From: Juglans regia | Taxonomy: Eukaryota > Streptophyta > Magnoliopsida > Fagales > Juglandaceae | Length of the DNA stretch: 64,000 nt | Assembly (NCBI RefSeq): GCF_001411555.2 | Contig: NC_049905.1 | Coordinates: forward strand, 1,550,001 to 1,614,000 | Direction of reading: 5' to 3' | Shown here: piece by piece, positions 14,353 to 25,000 of the stretch | How the letters are laid out: each line of letters starts with the position of its first letter | Position numbering within the stretch: the first letter of the stretch is position 1 | Position numbers and translations under genes: made by a program | The notes under the pieces: model-generated | Database searches by the model: none | The model's input: only the letters and a program-made list of their open reading frames with translations | What the model was told of the DNA's origin: nothing

Positions 14353-14668
14353 CACACATGTGATCCTTTATCTTAAAGGCTTCTAAAATAGTAATGGATA
14401 TGTTAGATGTTAGCTTGGAGGATCATTTGATGCATCATATTACCCATGTCTCCGTTTTCTTCTGAACTTGCCATTAGATTGCCATTTATATTGAGTAATG
14501 TAGACTAGTAAACCTCTGTTACTCCGGGTACTATTTCAGGGTAAGCAGCTTTTGCAATTGTTGGACGAAGACCCTGCGTTGATGGAGAGGAGGCAACAGT
14601 GTGCAAAAAGGCTTGAATTATACAAGGCAGCAAGGGACGAGATTGATTCTGTATCATGGGCTCGCTAA
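8047..14668 (+). CDS. DRP1E: Dynamin-related protein 1E-like GTPase
   Basis: Large membrane-remodelling GTPase of the plant DRP1 class, acting at the cell plate and plasma membrane in vesicle scission and cytokinesis. Fifteen coding exons: 8047-8187, 8419-8482, 8700-8807, 9369-9470, 10251-10301, 10383-10444, 11080-11170, 11263-11327, 11624-11818, 11900-12019, 12100-12170, 13448-13673, 13803-13853, 13949-14317, 14540-14668. They sum to 614 residues, normal for DRP1. The start [20 protein letters not shown] matches the family N-terminus. G1 GGQSSGKSS (from residue 45) spans the first splice junction, G3 DLPG is near 146 and G4 TKLD near 215. The dynamin middle domain and C-terminal GED follow, ending [10 protein letters not shown]. 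There is no PH or proline-rich domain, as expected for DRP1. The E subtype is chosen over 1C from the N-terminus and is less certain. Confidence 0.95.
12811..12910 (+). mobile_element. 68-bp 5'-truncated LINE tail with 16-bp TSD
   Basis: ATTTAGGGCTCTTTGA occurs at 12811-12826 and again, unchanged, at 12895-12910. Between them are 68 bp ending in TTTACCTATC plus an A-run. That end resembles the TTTACTTATC-poly(A) end of the full LINE at 20958-26608. It sits in the sense orientation in the DRP1E intron between 12170 and 13448. The borders are clear; assignment to the same LINE family rests on the tail only. Confidence 0.75.
14321..14349 (+). repeat. (CT)n microsatellite at a splice donor
   Basis: About 14 CT units start three bases inside the intron that follows the 369-bp exon of DRP1E, so the donor reads GAG|GTACTCTCT. 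Length variation here would sit directly beside the 5' splice site. Confidence 0.9.
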
Positions 14669-16009
14669 GATGGAATTCTTTTTGGAGATAGATAGATGCC
14701 TTGTTTTATAGTAATTGATACACAGGATAAAATTCTTACTGAATTTGTTGAATTCTTGGATAGCTCGGGTTCCCCCTCAATATTTTATTATTTCGTGTAA
14801 TAATTTTACTTCTCACTCTATTCTTGTATTGGAAACACGATTATTGTGTTGCTTTCCTGTGTAACATATTAGATTGGTATAGCTTAGTTTCTTTTAAGCC
14901 GTCTTATTTCTTTTTTTTTCCCTCCTCACATCTCTGAATTTTATAGTCTACCAATGGCTATAGGTAATTTTATCCAACATGGGTCCCAATGCAATGCGAT
15001 ATAAATCAATCCCAATCATACTTTTGGTGGTTTGTTTGGGTGGTCTTGCACTCTCTGCCATGTTGACAACCGATCCATCTAAGTATTTTCTTGCATGCGC
15101 CCGTTTGGTTGATAGATTCAACTGAAATCAATTCACTTCAGTCTAATTTTAAATTAAGTTTAATATCTAAAAACTTAACTTTCAAATTACTAAATTTATC
15201 TCAATTCAAAATCTCTTTACATATGTGACTTACAATTTTTTTTAATTCAATTCTTCTTTACACGCAAGACTCACAATTTTTTTTAATTTTTCACAAATAT
15301 ATTTAAATTCAACTTAACATCCGAACACATTTAAATTCATCTTAGGTGGATCTCACAAAACTTACTTCATTATCTCAATTCATTACTATTCATAAAGAAT
15401 TTAACTAAACTCAACATCCAAACGCAGACGAATCTCAAAGGTAGTTTCCTCTATAATAACCTTTATATTTTGAGTTATTTTCCAATTTCTATATTTAGGA
15501 ATGTCATGTTTTGAGTTGAGCTCTAATTTGGTGTTTGTTTTGGCTTTTTACACACGAGATTTACAGTCTTTTTTAATTTTTCATAAATATATCTAAACTC
15601 AACTTAACATCCAAACACATTTAAACTCATCTTAGGTAGGTCCCACAAAATTAACTCCATTATCTCAACTCATTATTATTTATAAAAAATTTAACTAAAC
15701 TCAACATATAAACCCAGCCGAATCTCAAAGGTAGTTTCCTCTATAATAATCTTTATATTTTGAGTGATTTTCCAATTGCTATATTTAGGAATGTCATGTT
15801 TTGAGTTGAGCTCTAATTCGGTGTTTGTTTTGGCTTCTGATTCAAATAAAATAAGACCTGCTATCCACTAGTCTAGCTATGATGTCCAAGTGCCTCAATG
15901 AGTGAATTGAATCATTGAATAAATACAAATCTCCTGTAAAATGCCACTGATTTCACAATGTACAAGCTTTTCCCTCTGGACTATTTAATTTAAGATGGGC
16001 CATGCAGTT
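14669..16009. other. Convergent intergenic region between DRP1E and the SGPP-like gene
   Basis: Holds the 3' UTRs of two tail-to-tail genes. From about 15100 it is filled by a repeat whose second half is tandemly duplicated (see 15261-15836). No coding potential was recognised. Confidence 0.7.
15261..15836 (+). repeat. Tandem direct repeat, two units of about 290 bp
   Basis: Unit 1 (about 15261-15550) and unit 2 (about 15551-15836) align along their whole length. Shared blocks include AATCTCAAAGGTAGTTTCCT and TTTAGGAATGTCATGTTTTG. The first part of each unit belongs to a dispersed repeat with a related copy at 42855-43145. The duplication probably took in one element end plus its flank. Confidence 0.85.
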
Positions 16010-18440
16010 TCAAGTTGTTACTGTTGTCACTCCTTCCTTATTCTCCAACTCTTCCAATGCTGTCCACAACTTCTGCTCATCAAAATCTTTGATAACGAAA
16101 GAGGTTCCCGCTTCCGTCAATAAGTTCTCAGGATTTCTTAAACCCATGCCCACTACCGGCATTCCGGCTGCCACCCCGGCTTTCACGCCAGAAATAGAGT
16201 CCTTTATGAGCCAAAACCAAAAGACACAGAATAAGTCAGATGTCAATGTCTATCTATTTTATGCTGGTGTTCATGCAGAGCACACAATATTGAAGCCAAA
16301 CCTCGAACACAAAAGCATGCTTATTTGACACTTCAAGTACTTGGAGAGCCTTCAAGTAGGGGTCAGGAAACGGTTTCTGCTGTTCACATTCATTTCCAAT
16401 CACAAGAACTTCAAAGAAATCTGACAGCCCTAAAATTGAGATTAAGAGCTCTGCATTTGGTCTTGGCGCATTTGTCACTGCAGCTCGTTTCAACCCATGT
16501 TCATCAATCCATTTGCACAACTTTTGCAAACCCTTAACTGGTTTTAGCTGTTCAGACGCCAACCTGTATTATTTTTTCCACACAATAAATCAGATTCAAG
16601 ATGGCATAATCTAAGACAAACAATATCCAGGGTCCTTAGCAAGTACTTTCCGGTTTGTAAAAAGCATATACAGTTTTAACAAACGCAAACCGTCAAGGAG
16701 CTCAAACACTTGAGGTTTGAATAGTAATGTCTCATCCTCAGTGTATTATAGCCAAAACAATTTTGAGATCTTAAATTTTGGAACATGTCCTACAGACTAA
16801 GAAAGGTGGTAACATGGTTCCAGACAAGACCCTCACTTGATAGTGGTACAACTCAACACATCATTTCAAAGTATTATGGGTACCAACTTGGAAGGCTGTG
16901 CTAGAAACATACAGCAATTCAATTCTACCCAGCACCAACATTTAAGCTACTGAATCCATTCTAACTGGATCATATACAAGGTTCCCCTCTGACCTGTTGT
17001 CCGGATTAAGACTCATGCATGTCATATTCAGTTGCATTAAATTACCTCCGAAACATGTCTTCCTTATCATCCATAAATTTCCGTGCTCTTTGGAGATCCC
17101 AATCAGGAAAGAGGGCATGACATAGATTTTCGTTGTGCATGCCACTGATATTATTACTAAAGAATTCCTCAGTAATGGGGACTCCACCATTGAAACCTAC
17201 CTGTGGAGCACTTGCATTTCAGCTGGCTTCATAAGATATGACTAAACATGATATCATAAAGGAATACCTCTTGAAGCATTTCACGGAAGGCATAGTAATG
17301 TAGAGGGTCTGAATCACAGAGTGTTCCATCAATATCAAACAGAATTGCTTGAAGAGGAGTGAGACAAGCGAGAGAGTATTTTCTGCTATCCCTGAATGTA
17401 ACAAGAGAATTCACAACACTAATAGAAGAAATCATAATGATAAACAAGTACTTTCATTTTTTCTTTCTAGTTAATTTATTTATTTATTTCATGCAAGTTG
17501 CAAGTGACATAGATGATGAATATGGGTAAATAAATATATAGAGAAGTATATGTGTTTGTAATGTATATATGAAAGCAAAGGTGGTCTCCTGATTGTTTTC
17601 AGTCTAGTAACTGCAAGATTGTTAACGTACACAAGGCATAAACACCATGCACAAATATTCTTTAAAAAATGAAATGGTTCTCAAAACTCCCGAATGTACT
17701 TTAATTCCCTTTACACAAAATTGAAAAATATGAAGTCTGTTTGGATGTTGAGGAAGAGGAAGAAAGAAAGAAGAAAAAAGAGCGTGCCTTTTCAATTTAC
17801 AGCAGGCCTTGCAACTAAAAATTGAAACATTTTCTTTTCTTTTCACCCTTCACAGGGCGTAAGGAAGAGAGGCCGAAGTTGATATCAGAAAGGTTGAGCT
17901 AAGTTTAGGAATTTCCCTTCAATTGCGTTGTATCAACTACTCTGTAATTATTAGGTTGAGCAAAGTTGAGGTACATATAAATTGCAATGTAATCCAACAA
18001 TGCATGTTCATGCATTTATCTCACTCGAATTATCAATAAGCAATGAAAATATTCTCCTTGTAGGATGATGATGAGCACCTAGAGTCAGACAAAAGGTGCA
18101 TCAAAATGTGATTCCAACACGAATTGGACCCCAAGACACTCTCCCTAGAGCAAAAATGTAGATTAAGAAATGGACAACATACACTTTGATAATAACGATT
18201 AAAACTAAAATCCAAAAGGGGAAGCAAAGAATAAAACAAATAATCTAAAATGGAACGAAAAAAGCTATACCTTTCTGTTGGGTAAGGACTTGATGAAGTG
18301 GACATTCGAGGAATGGAGACAGTCGCCAAGTCACACCGATTTTGTGTATAAATTGCAGTTTTCTGCAGATGGGTTCTGGTTAAGTGGTCAGAAAAGAGGA
18401 GGTGATGATGAGGAAGCTGAAGAGAAGCAAGAGATAGCAT
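16010..18440 (-). CDS. SGPP: Haloacid dehalogenase-like sugar-phosphate phosphatase (SGPP-like) with N-terminal extension
   Basis: HAD-superfamily hydrolase close to Arabidopsis SGPP, which removes phosphate from small sugar phosphates. Five exons on the minus strand: 18271-18440, 17268-17391, 17046-17200, 16302-16563, 16010-16201; 300 residues. Motif I is FDIDGTLCDSD (nucleophile D76, acid D78). Motif II is the T in AAVTNAP, motif III the K in QQKPFPDPY, and motif IV the FEDSISG acids, which span the last intron. The cap domain lies between motifs I and II (GFNGGVPITEEFF). The first exon codes about 57 residues rich in S, T, H and L, absent from the cytosolic SGPP I recall. It may be a transit peptide. 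An internal Met at about residue 46 could start a shorter form. Confidence 0.9.
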
Positions 18441-19020
18441 AGTATTATTGTATATGGCAGTTGGAGAGAGTCAGAGAGAATATGCCAATCTCTCTCTCTC
18501 TCTCTCTCACAAAACACTCTGATCTCTCCTGTTTTATGGGGCTGTCCTTGCACTGCCCTTGTGTTTTTCTGTAAAAAATTATAATAATAATAATAATAAA
18601 TTTTTGACTCCTTATCATTTTAACTTTGATTATTATGATTTTGTAATTTCTTCAAATTACTATGATTTTGGGTAAAAAAATATATACAAAAATTAGAATA
18701 ACTTTTATAAAAATTTAAAATAAATACATTTCTCAAAAAATTTAATCTAAATGACTTTTCAAATCTACTTATAATTTTCATAAAAATCAATAAAAGAACT
18801 TCTCAAAAAATTTGTATTCAAATAATTTGTAGTTTTTACTATCTACTTTTACAAAATCTAATAAAAACAGGTCTCAAAATAATAATTCAAAAGTTAAGAT
18901 TATATCTGTTTTGTCCGTCCCAGCCGGCCAGCAGCATAAATAAATAATAAAACCCCAAAAGTGGTTAAAGAGCTAAAACCCACCAACGATTCGCCCCCTT
19001 TTCCTCTGCAGAATTAAAAG
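18441..19020. promoter_or_regulatory. Shared divergent promoter, SGPP-like / NOG1-like
   Basis: Only 580 bp separate the two start codons of these head-to-head genes. The SGPP side begins with a CT-rich 5' leader and a (CT)n run near 18489-18510. The middle (about 18570-18900) is AT-rich with repeated short AAATTTT-type blocks. The NOG1-like side is more GC-rich. A compact bidirectional promoter is inferred from spacing; no specific motif was assigned. Confidence 0.6.
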
Positions 19021-22000
19021 ATGAGCAGGGCTTCCAGTCTCTTCCAACTATGCCAGATTCCTTCCACCAATATGCTTCTCAGAAGCTCCAAGTTCCCCAG
19101 AGGTTCTTTCTCTCTCTCTCAAGCATTGTTTTTGAAAGCATTCTCTTTTTTGTTATTTTCAATCTTATGAATGCTTTAAGAACTTTCTTTCTTTCTTATA
19201 TTGATGTCGTTTTAAGCCAAATACCAATTTGTATTGGTTTCAATATATTATCTTTACCGATAATTTTTAAGCTTCCTTTTTGGTTGGAAAGAAAGAGTGA
19301 GCAAAAGATTTATGAATTAGTCGTAAAGCTCGACACTTTAAGTTGTTTTCTGTTTGAGACACATGTTGGAAGAAGACCAACGCCAATTATGCTCAAATTA
19401 TTTGTGCTATGATTTCTATTTTGTTTTTAATACTTTTAGTTGTTTGCTTGTTTTTTAAAACTAATTTCAGAAATGTAGTTCTAGTTGGCATGAAAATTTG
19501 TTTTAGACGTTAAATGATTTTATTCTCAGCTACGAATAAACTGCCTTGGAACACAGGTATGAATGTCATACCTGTTCGGAAACTTTATCCAACTCTGTGC
19601 TTCTGTAAAACCGTGCAAACTACCACGTATGAAGTTGTCAATGGAAGCTATGTACCCTCTACACAAACTAAGCAAGAAAAGGAAATGAAGGTATTTCTTC
19701 ATGTAATTCTCGTTTATCTGGTGTCACGAACATATCAGAAAAAAGAGAATGAGGGTTAATAAATGATCATTTTTTATATTCATGTAGCTTCTATATCTAT
19801 CTTTTGGCTTGAAGTTTTAGTTATTAGTTCTCATATGACATTAAAACTTATGTATTTGGTATGTCCAAATAAGTTTATCTTTGATAAAAAGAGGTGTTGC
19901 CCAAGTACACAGGGAGTATACTCAAGAACACCTAACAAGTTTTTTTTTTTTTTTTTTAAAAAGGCAAGAAATCCTAATTACTAGAAATAGAAAAAAAATT
20001 ATGGATTTTTTTATAAGTGAAAAACAAAAATGATTGTCAAAGATTATTTTGTTGTGAACTTCTAGAATATTTGAAGCAAACTAATATGACCTGGTTAAAG
20101 TTATTTTTCCACTCCACGATTTAATTTTCAGCTTTCTCTATACTTTTATTGTGGTTATCTTTTTCATTAAGTGGGAAAAGAATTAATGGTGGTTGTGTTT
20201 TCAATTTCCAATGACCTAATTTAGGACAAGTCATCAGCAAAACTTGATACAGTTGGTGCATTTCAAAAGCTGCCCATGGTGATGCCATCTGTTGATATAC
20301 TTCATTCAGCACTGAGGAAGGCAAAAAGGGTTTTACCAACAAAGGGTACATGTTAGGCGGCAGTGTGTTTTTGGGTCATCCTTACCATTAAAATTTTGGT
20401 TTACCGATAAAAAGTGTGTTTTTGCTTCATCACTGGCAGATCTGGTTTTACCTGATATTCTTAAATAGGTGGATGTTGGTTTCCAAAACTTGCTGCAACC
20501 CTTGATATTTAGTTCGTTATTTTGTAGGGATTGCCAATATTGCAAAGCGAGAGAGAAATAGAGGTGCAAAACAACTTGATGCACTGATGAAAGTTTGTCC
20601 TTAACTTCATATCTGTCATGTTATTATCTAGTACAAACTCATTTATTCTTTCATCTTTTCTACACGGGGAAACTGTTCAACACTGACATCATAACTTCCT
20701 GTTTGCATCTTCAGGAATTGGTTGTTCCCTTGAGGACATATCTGGAGAGTTTTCCAAAGAAGAAATATCTTCACCCTTATGAACGATCTCTTATTGAATT
20801 AACACTTGGTGATGGGAATTATGAAGAGGTAATAGTTACCAACTAGTAGTAAACATTTTATGCACGAAATATTTTGTGTCTTAGTGGGGTTTTTCTGCGT
20901 TATGAAATAATTGGTCATACTATGTTGACTACAAACTTTGGCTAGTATGATCCTTACAATTTTTTTTTTTTTTTGATAAGTAAACAAGAATTATTATTTC
21001 ATTAAAGGCCACAAAGTGCCAGTTACAAATGCCTATAAGCCTTATCTACGAAGGCACGTTAGAAACTAAGAAATCATGAAAGTTCATACCATTGAAGTCT
21101 ACAGCAATAGCCCAAGTACAAAGAGTCCTAAAAAAGAAAACTTTAAGCTCCGCCAAAGATCTCTCTTTGTCTTCAAATGTCCGCTCATTGCGTTCCTTCC
21201 ACAAGCACCACATGATACAATTCGGAATCATTTTCCAAACCGCTTTGATCTGTTGCCCACCTCTAATAGAGGTCCAGCTTGCCAACATTTCCGCCACAGA
21301 TTCTGGCATCACCCACGCTAGATCCATTCTATTCAGCACCTCATACCAGAGAGACCTAGCAACCTCACAATGTAAGAGTAAATGATTCACCGACTCACCC
21401 TCGCTTTTACACATGCAGCACCAATCTATAATGATTATCCTCCTCTTTCTCAGATTATCTGTAGTGAGAATCTTACCTAAGGATGCTGTCCATACAAAAA
21501 AGGAAGCTTTGGGTGGAGTCTTGTTCTTCCAAAGCCTTCTCCAAGGAAATTGTGACTCAGGTTCTTGTGTGAGAACCTTATAAAAGGATCTAACTGTGAA
21601 TACCCCTCTCCCCACTGGAGTCCACCACAACCCATCTTCCTGCTGGATATTCGGACGACAAGAATACAACAGACTATACAAGTCTACAAAACTCTCCACC
21701 TCCCAGTCTTGTGCCGCCCGGATGAAGTTAATATTCCAGTGTGTACTTCCATCCACCCTTTCCATAAGCTCTGCCACTGTAGCATCTTTATCACTTGCAA
21801 TTAGGAAAAGTAGAGGAAACAAATCTTGAAGGGCGTTGTTACCACACCAAACATCCTTCCAAAATCTGATCCTGGACCCCGTACCCAGCTGAAGCCGAGT
21901 GTGATGATGAAATGCCTCCCACCCTCTTCTTATATGTTTCCATAGCCCCACTCCATAGGTGCCTCTAACTTCTCTAGTACACCAACCCTCCCCTAATCCA

Positions 22001-25000
22001 CCATACTTCATCTCAATCACTACTTTCCATAAGGCATCCGGTTCTTTAGTATAACGCCACAACCATTTCCCAAGCAGCGCCCGATTGAACAATCTCAAGT
22101 TTCTGATACCCAATCCGCCACTAGAAATAGGACGGCAGACTTTTTCCCACTTGACTAAATGAAATTTAAATTTCTCTCCTAAACCACCCCACAGAAAATC
22201 TCTTTGTAGCTTCTCAATTCTACTAGCCACACTAGCCGGTATAGGGAATAAGGATAAGAAGTATGTGGGTAGGTTAGAAAGTGTACTCTTAATCAACGTG
22301 ATCCGGCCCCCTTTTGACAAGTACATTCTCTTCCAACCTGCCAATCTCCTTTCTATTTTTTCAATCACCGTATCCCATATCGAACAAGACCTCGAGTTTA
22401 TACCCAACGGTAGTCCCAAGTACATCATAGGAAGAGACGCTATCTTACAACCCAATATCCCTGCTAACTCTTGGACATTCTGGACTTCCCCAATCGGCAC
22501 CACCTCGGATTTATCATAGTTCACTTTTAAGCCAGATACTGCTTCGAAACAAAGAAGCAACGCCTTCACAGCCCTCAACTGGTCAGAATTGGCGTCACAC
22601 ATAATAAGCGTATCGTCTGCAAACAACAAATGAGAGATAGTAGTAATACCCCTACTCAAGGATCCAACCTGAAAACCACTTACAAAACCGTTATTTACCA
22701 AAGCCGAGATCATCATGCTTAGTGCCTCCATCACAAGGACAAAAAGTAGGGGAGAAAGTGGATCCCCTTGTCTCAAGCCCCGAGAGCTCGCAAAAAAACT
22801 TTTTGGGCTGCCATTGATCAATACAGAGAATCTTGCTGTGGAAATACACCAACTAATCCATGACCTCCACCTCTCCCCAAAACCACACCTATCCAGTAGA
22901 TATAGAAGAAAATCTCAATTAACATGATCATACGCCTTCTCCATATCTAACTTACACAGAATCCCTGAAATACTATCCTTCAATTTACTGTCTAAACATT
23001 CATTAGCAATAAGAACTGCATCCAGAATCTGTCTACCCTTTACAAAAGCATTTTGAGGTTTGGTAACAATCTTCCCCAACACCACACTCAACCGATTAGC
23101 TAGTACTTTAGAAATAATCTTATAAACTCCATTCACTAGACTAATAGGCCGATAATCTGCAATCTCACTTGCCCCCACCTTTTTAGGTATTAAAGCAAGG
23201 AGAGTGGTGTTAAGGCTTTTCTCAAATTTTCCAACCGAGTACAACTCCTGAAACACCTTCATAAGATCATCTTTTATCACCTCCCAACAATCTTGGAAAA
23301 ACCCCATAGAGAAACTATCTGGTCCGGGGGCCTTGTCTTTCACCATCATCCTTACCACCTCAAACACCTCGACCTCTTCAAAAACCCTCTCCATCCTAGC
23401 TACATCCCCCCTCTCAATGGTGTCAAAAACCAACCCATCAAGAGTAGGCCTCCATCCCACTGGCTCGGTAAGGAGCTTCTCAAAGACATCAGTAACATGT
23501 TCTTTGATAACTTCCTCATCCCTACACTCCATCCCCTCAATTTTCAAAACCTCTATATTATTGTTTCTTCTATGTGAGTTTGCAATGCTATGGAAAAACT
23601 TCGTACTCCGATCCCCTTCCCTTAACCATAATGCTCTTGACTTTTGACGCCAAGACATTTCTTCTTGCAAAATAATTCTCTCAAGATCTGCGACCAACAC
23701 AGTTTTTTGTAATTGTTCCTCCTCAGAAAGTGGCCTCACCTCTTGAAGTCTATCTAACTCCTGAATCTCCAACCACTTGATATTCTTGTTCTCCCTTATG
23801 TCTCCAAACGATTGTTTATTCCACTCCTTCAGGTCTCTCTTTAATGCCTTCAGCTTGTTCGCAAAAATGAAACTAGGCGTTCCATTGAACTGATAAGAAA
23901 TCCACCATTGTTTAACCCTCTCCACAAAACCCTCTGATTTCAGCCACATGTTCTCGAACTTGAAGTATCGTCTCCCACTATGAATACCACCACAGTCTAG
24001 CAAAATAGGCCAATGATCAGAATTTAAACGTACCAACCGCTTTTGACACACCTCAGGAAAATGACTTTCCCACTCTGGGGAAATAAGAAAGCAATCCAAG
24101 CGAGACCAAGTCCGGTTGTTTGACCATGTGGCATGGCCCCCTGCGAGAGGAAGGTCTATCAAATTCAAATAAAAAATACACTCTGAGAACTCCACACTTG
24201 CAGGCCTCGCTCTTCTTCTTCTGAAGCTTTCACTTGGAAATCTCACAACATTGAAATCTCCCCCAATACACTACGGAAGATCCCACCAACTATGTACCCC
24301 TGCTAGTTCATCCCACAAAAAACCTCTGTCAGCATCTAGATTTGGACCATAGACACCTGCAAAAGCCCATAAGAAATTATCGAACACACTTTTAAAGGAG
24401 CACGCTACCGTATAAATCCCTATATATTCCTCCACTTTTTCCACCACCCTCCTATCCCACATTACTACAATTCCTCCAGATGCCCCTATAGAGGCCAAGT
24501 AAACCCAATCCACATGAGCCCCACTCCATAAACTTCGCACCATCTTTCTATCAATCATTTTTAGCTTCGTCTCCTGTAAACACACAATGTCTGCTTTCCA
24601 CTCACGAAGCAAGTGTCGAACCCGGTGGCGCTTATCTACCTCGTTAAGCCCACGCACATTCCAAGACACAATCTTAGGCTTCATTTGGGAACAGCCAGCC
24701 CCTTCCCTTTTACCCTATTCCTACTGGAACTTCCCTCTGAATTCATCGACCACGCCAATTTTTTCAGTTCCCGATTCTTCTTCGAATCCCCTTTCCTTTT
24801 TTGTTGATGTCCCGCTTCCAAAGCCGCTAACAATGCTATGAACTGCTCTTCATACCCTTCACAATTAATCCCCACGTAATGTTGAATCTCTTTCACCTTA
24901 TTAATGACCCAATCTGAGGCTTGGGTTGGATAGCAGTAGTTTAATGGAGTAGGAATGCCCCTCCTTTCAATCTGAAAATTCTGGAACTCTTCACCCACCG

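Noticed and set aside
18033..18270. Continuation of the SGPP-like first exon frame past 18271
   Set aside because: A good GT donor at 18270 and exact frame joining to the HAD exon show this is intron.
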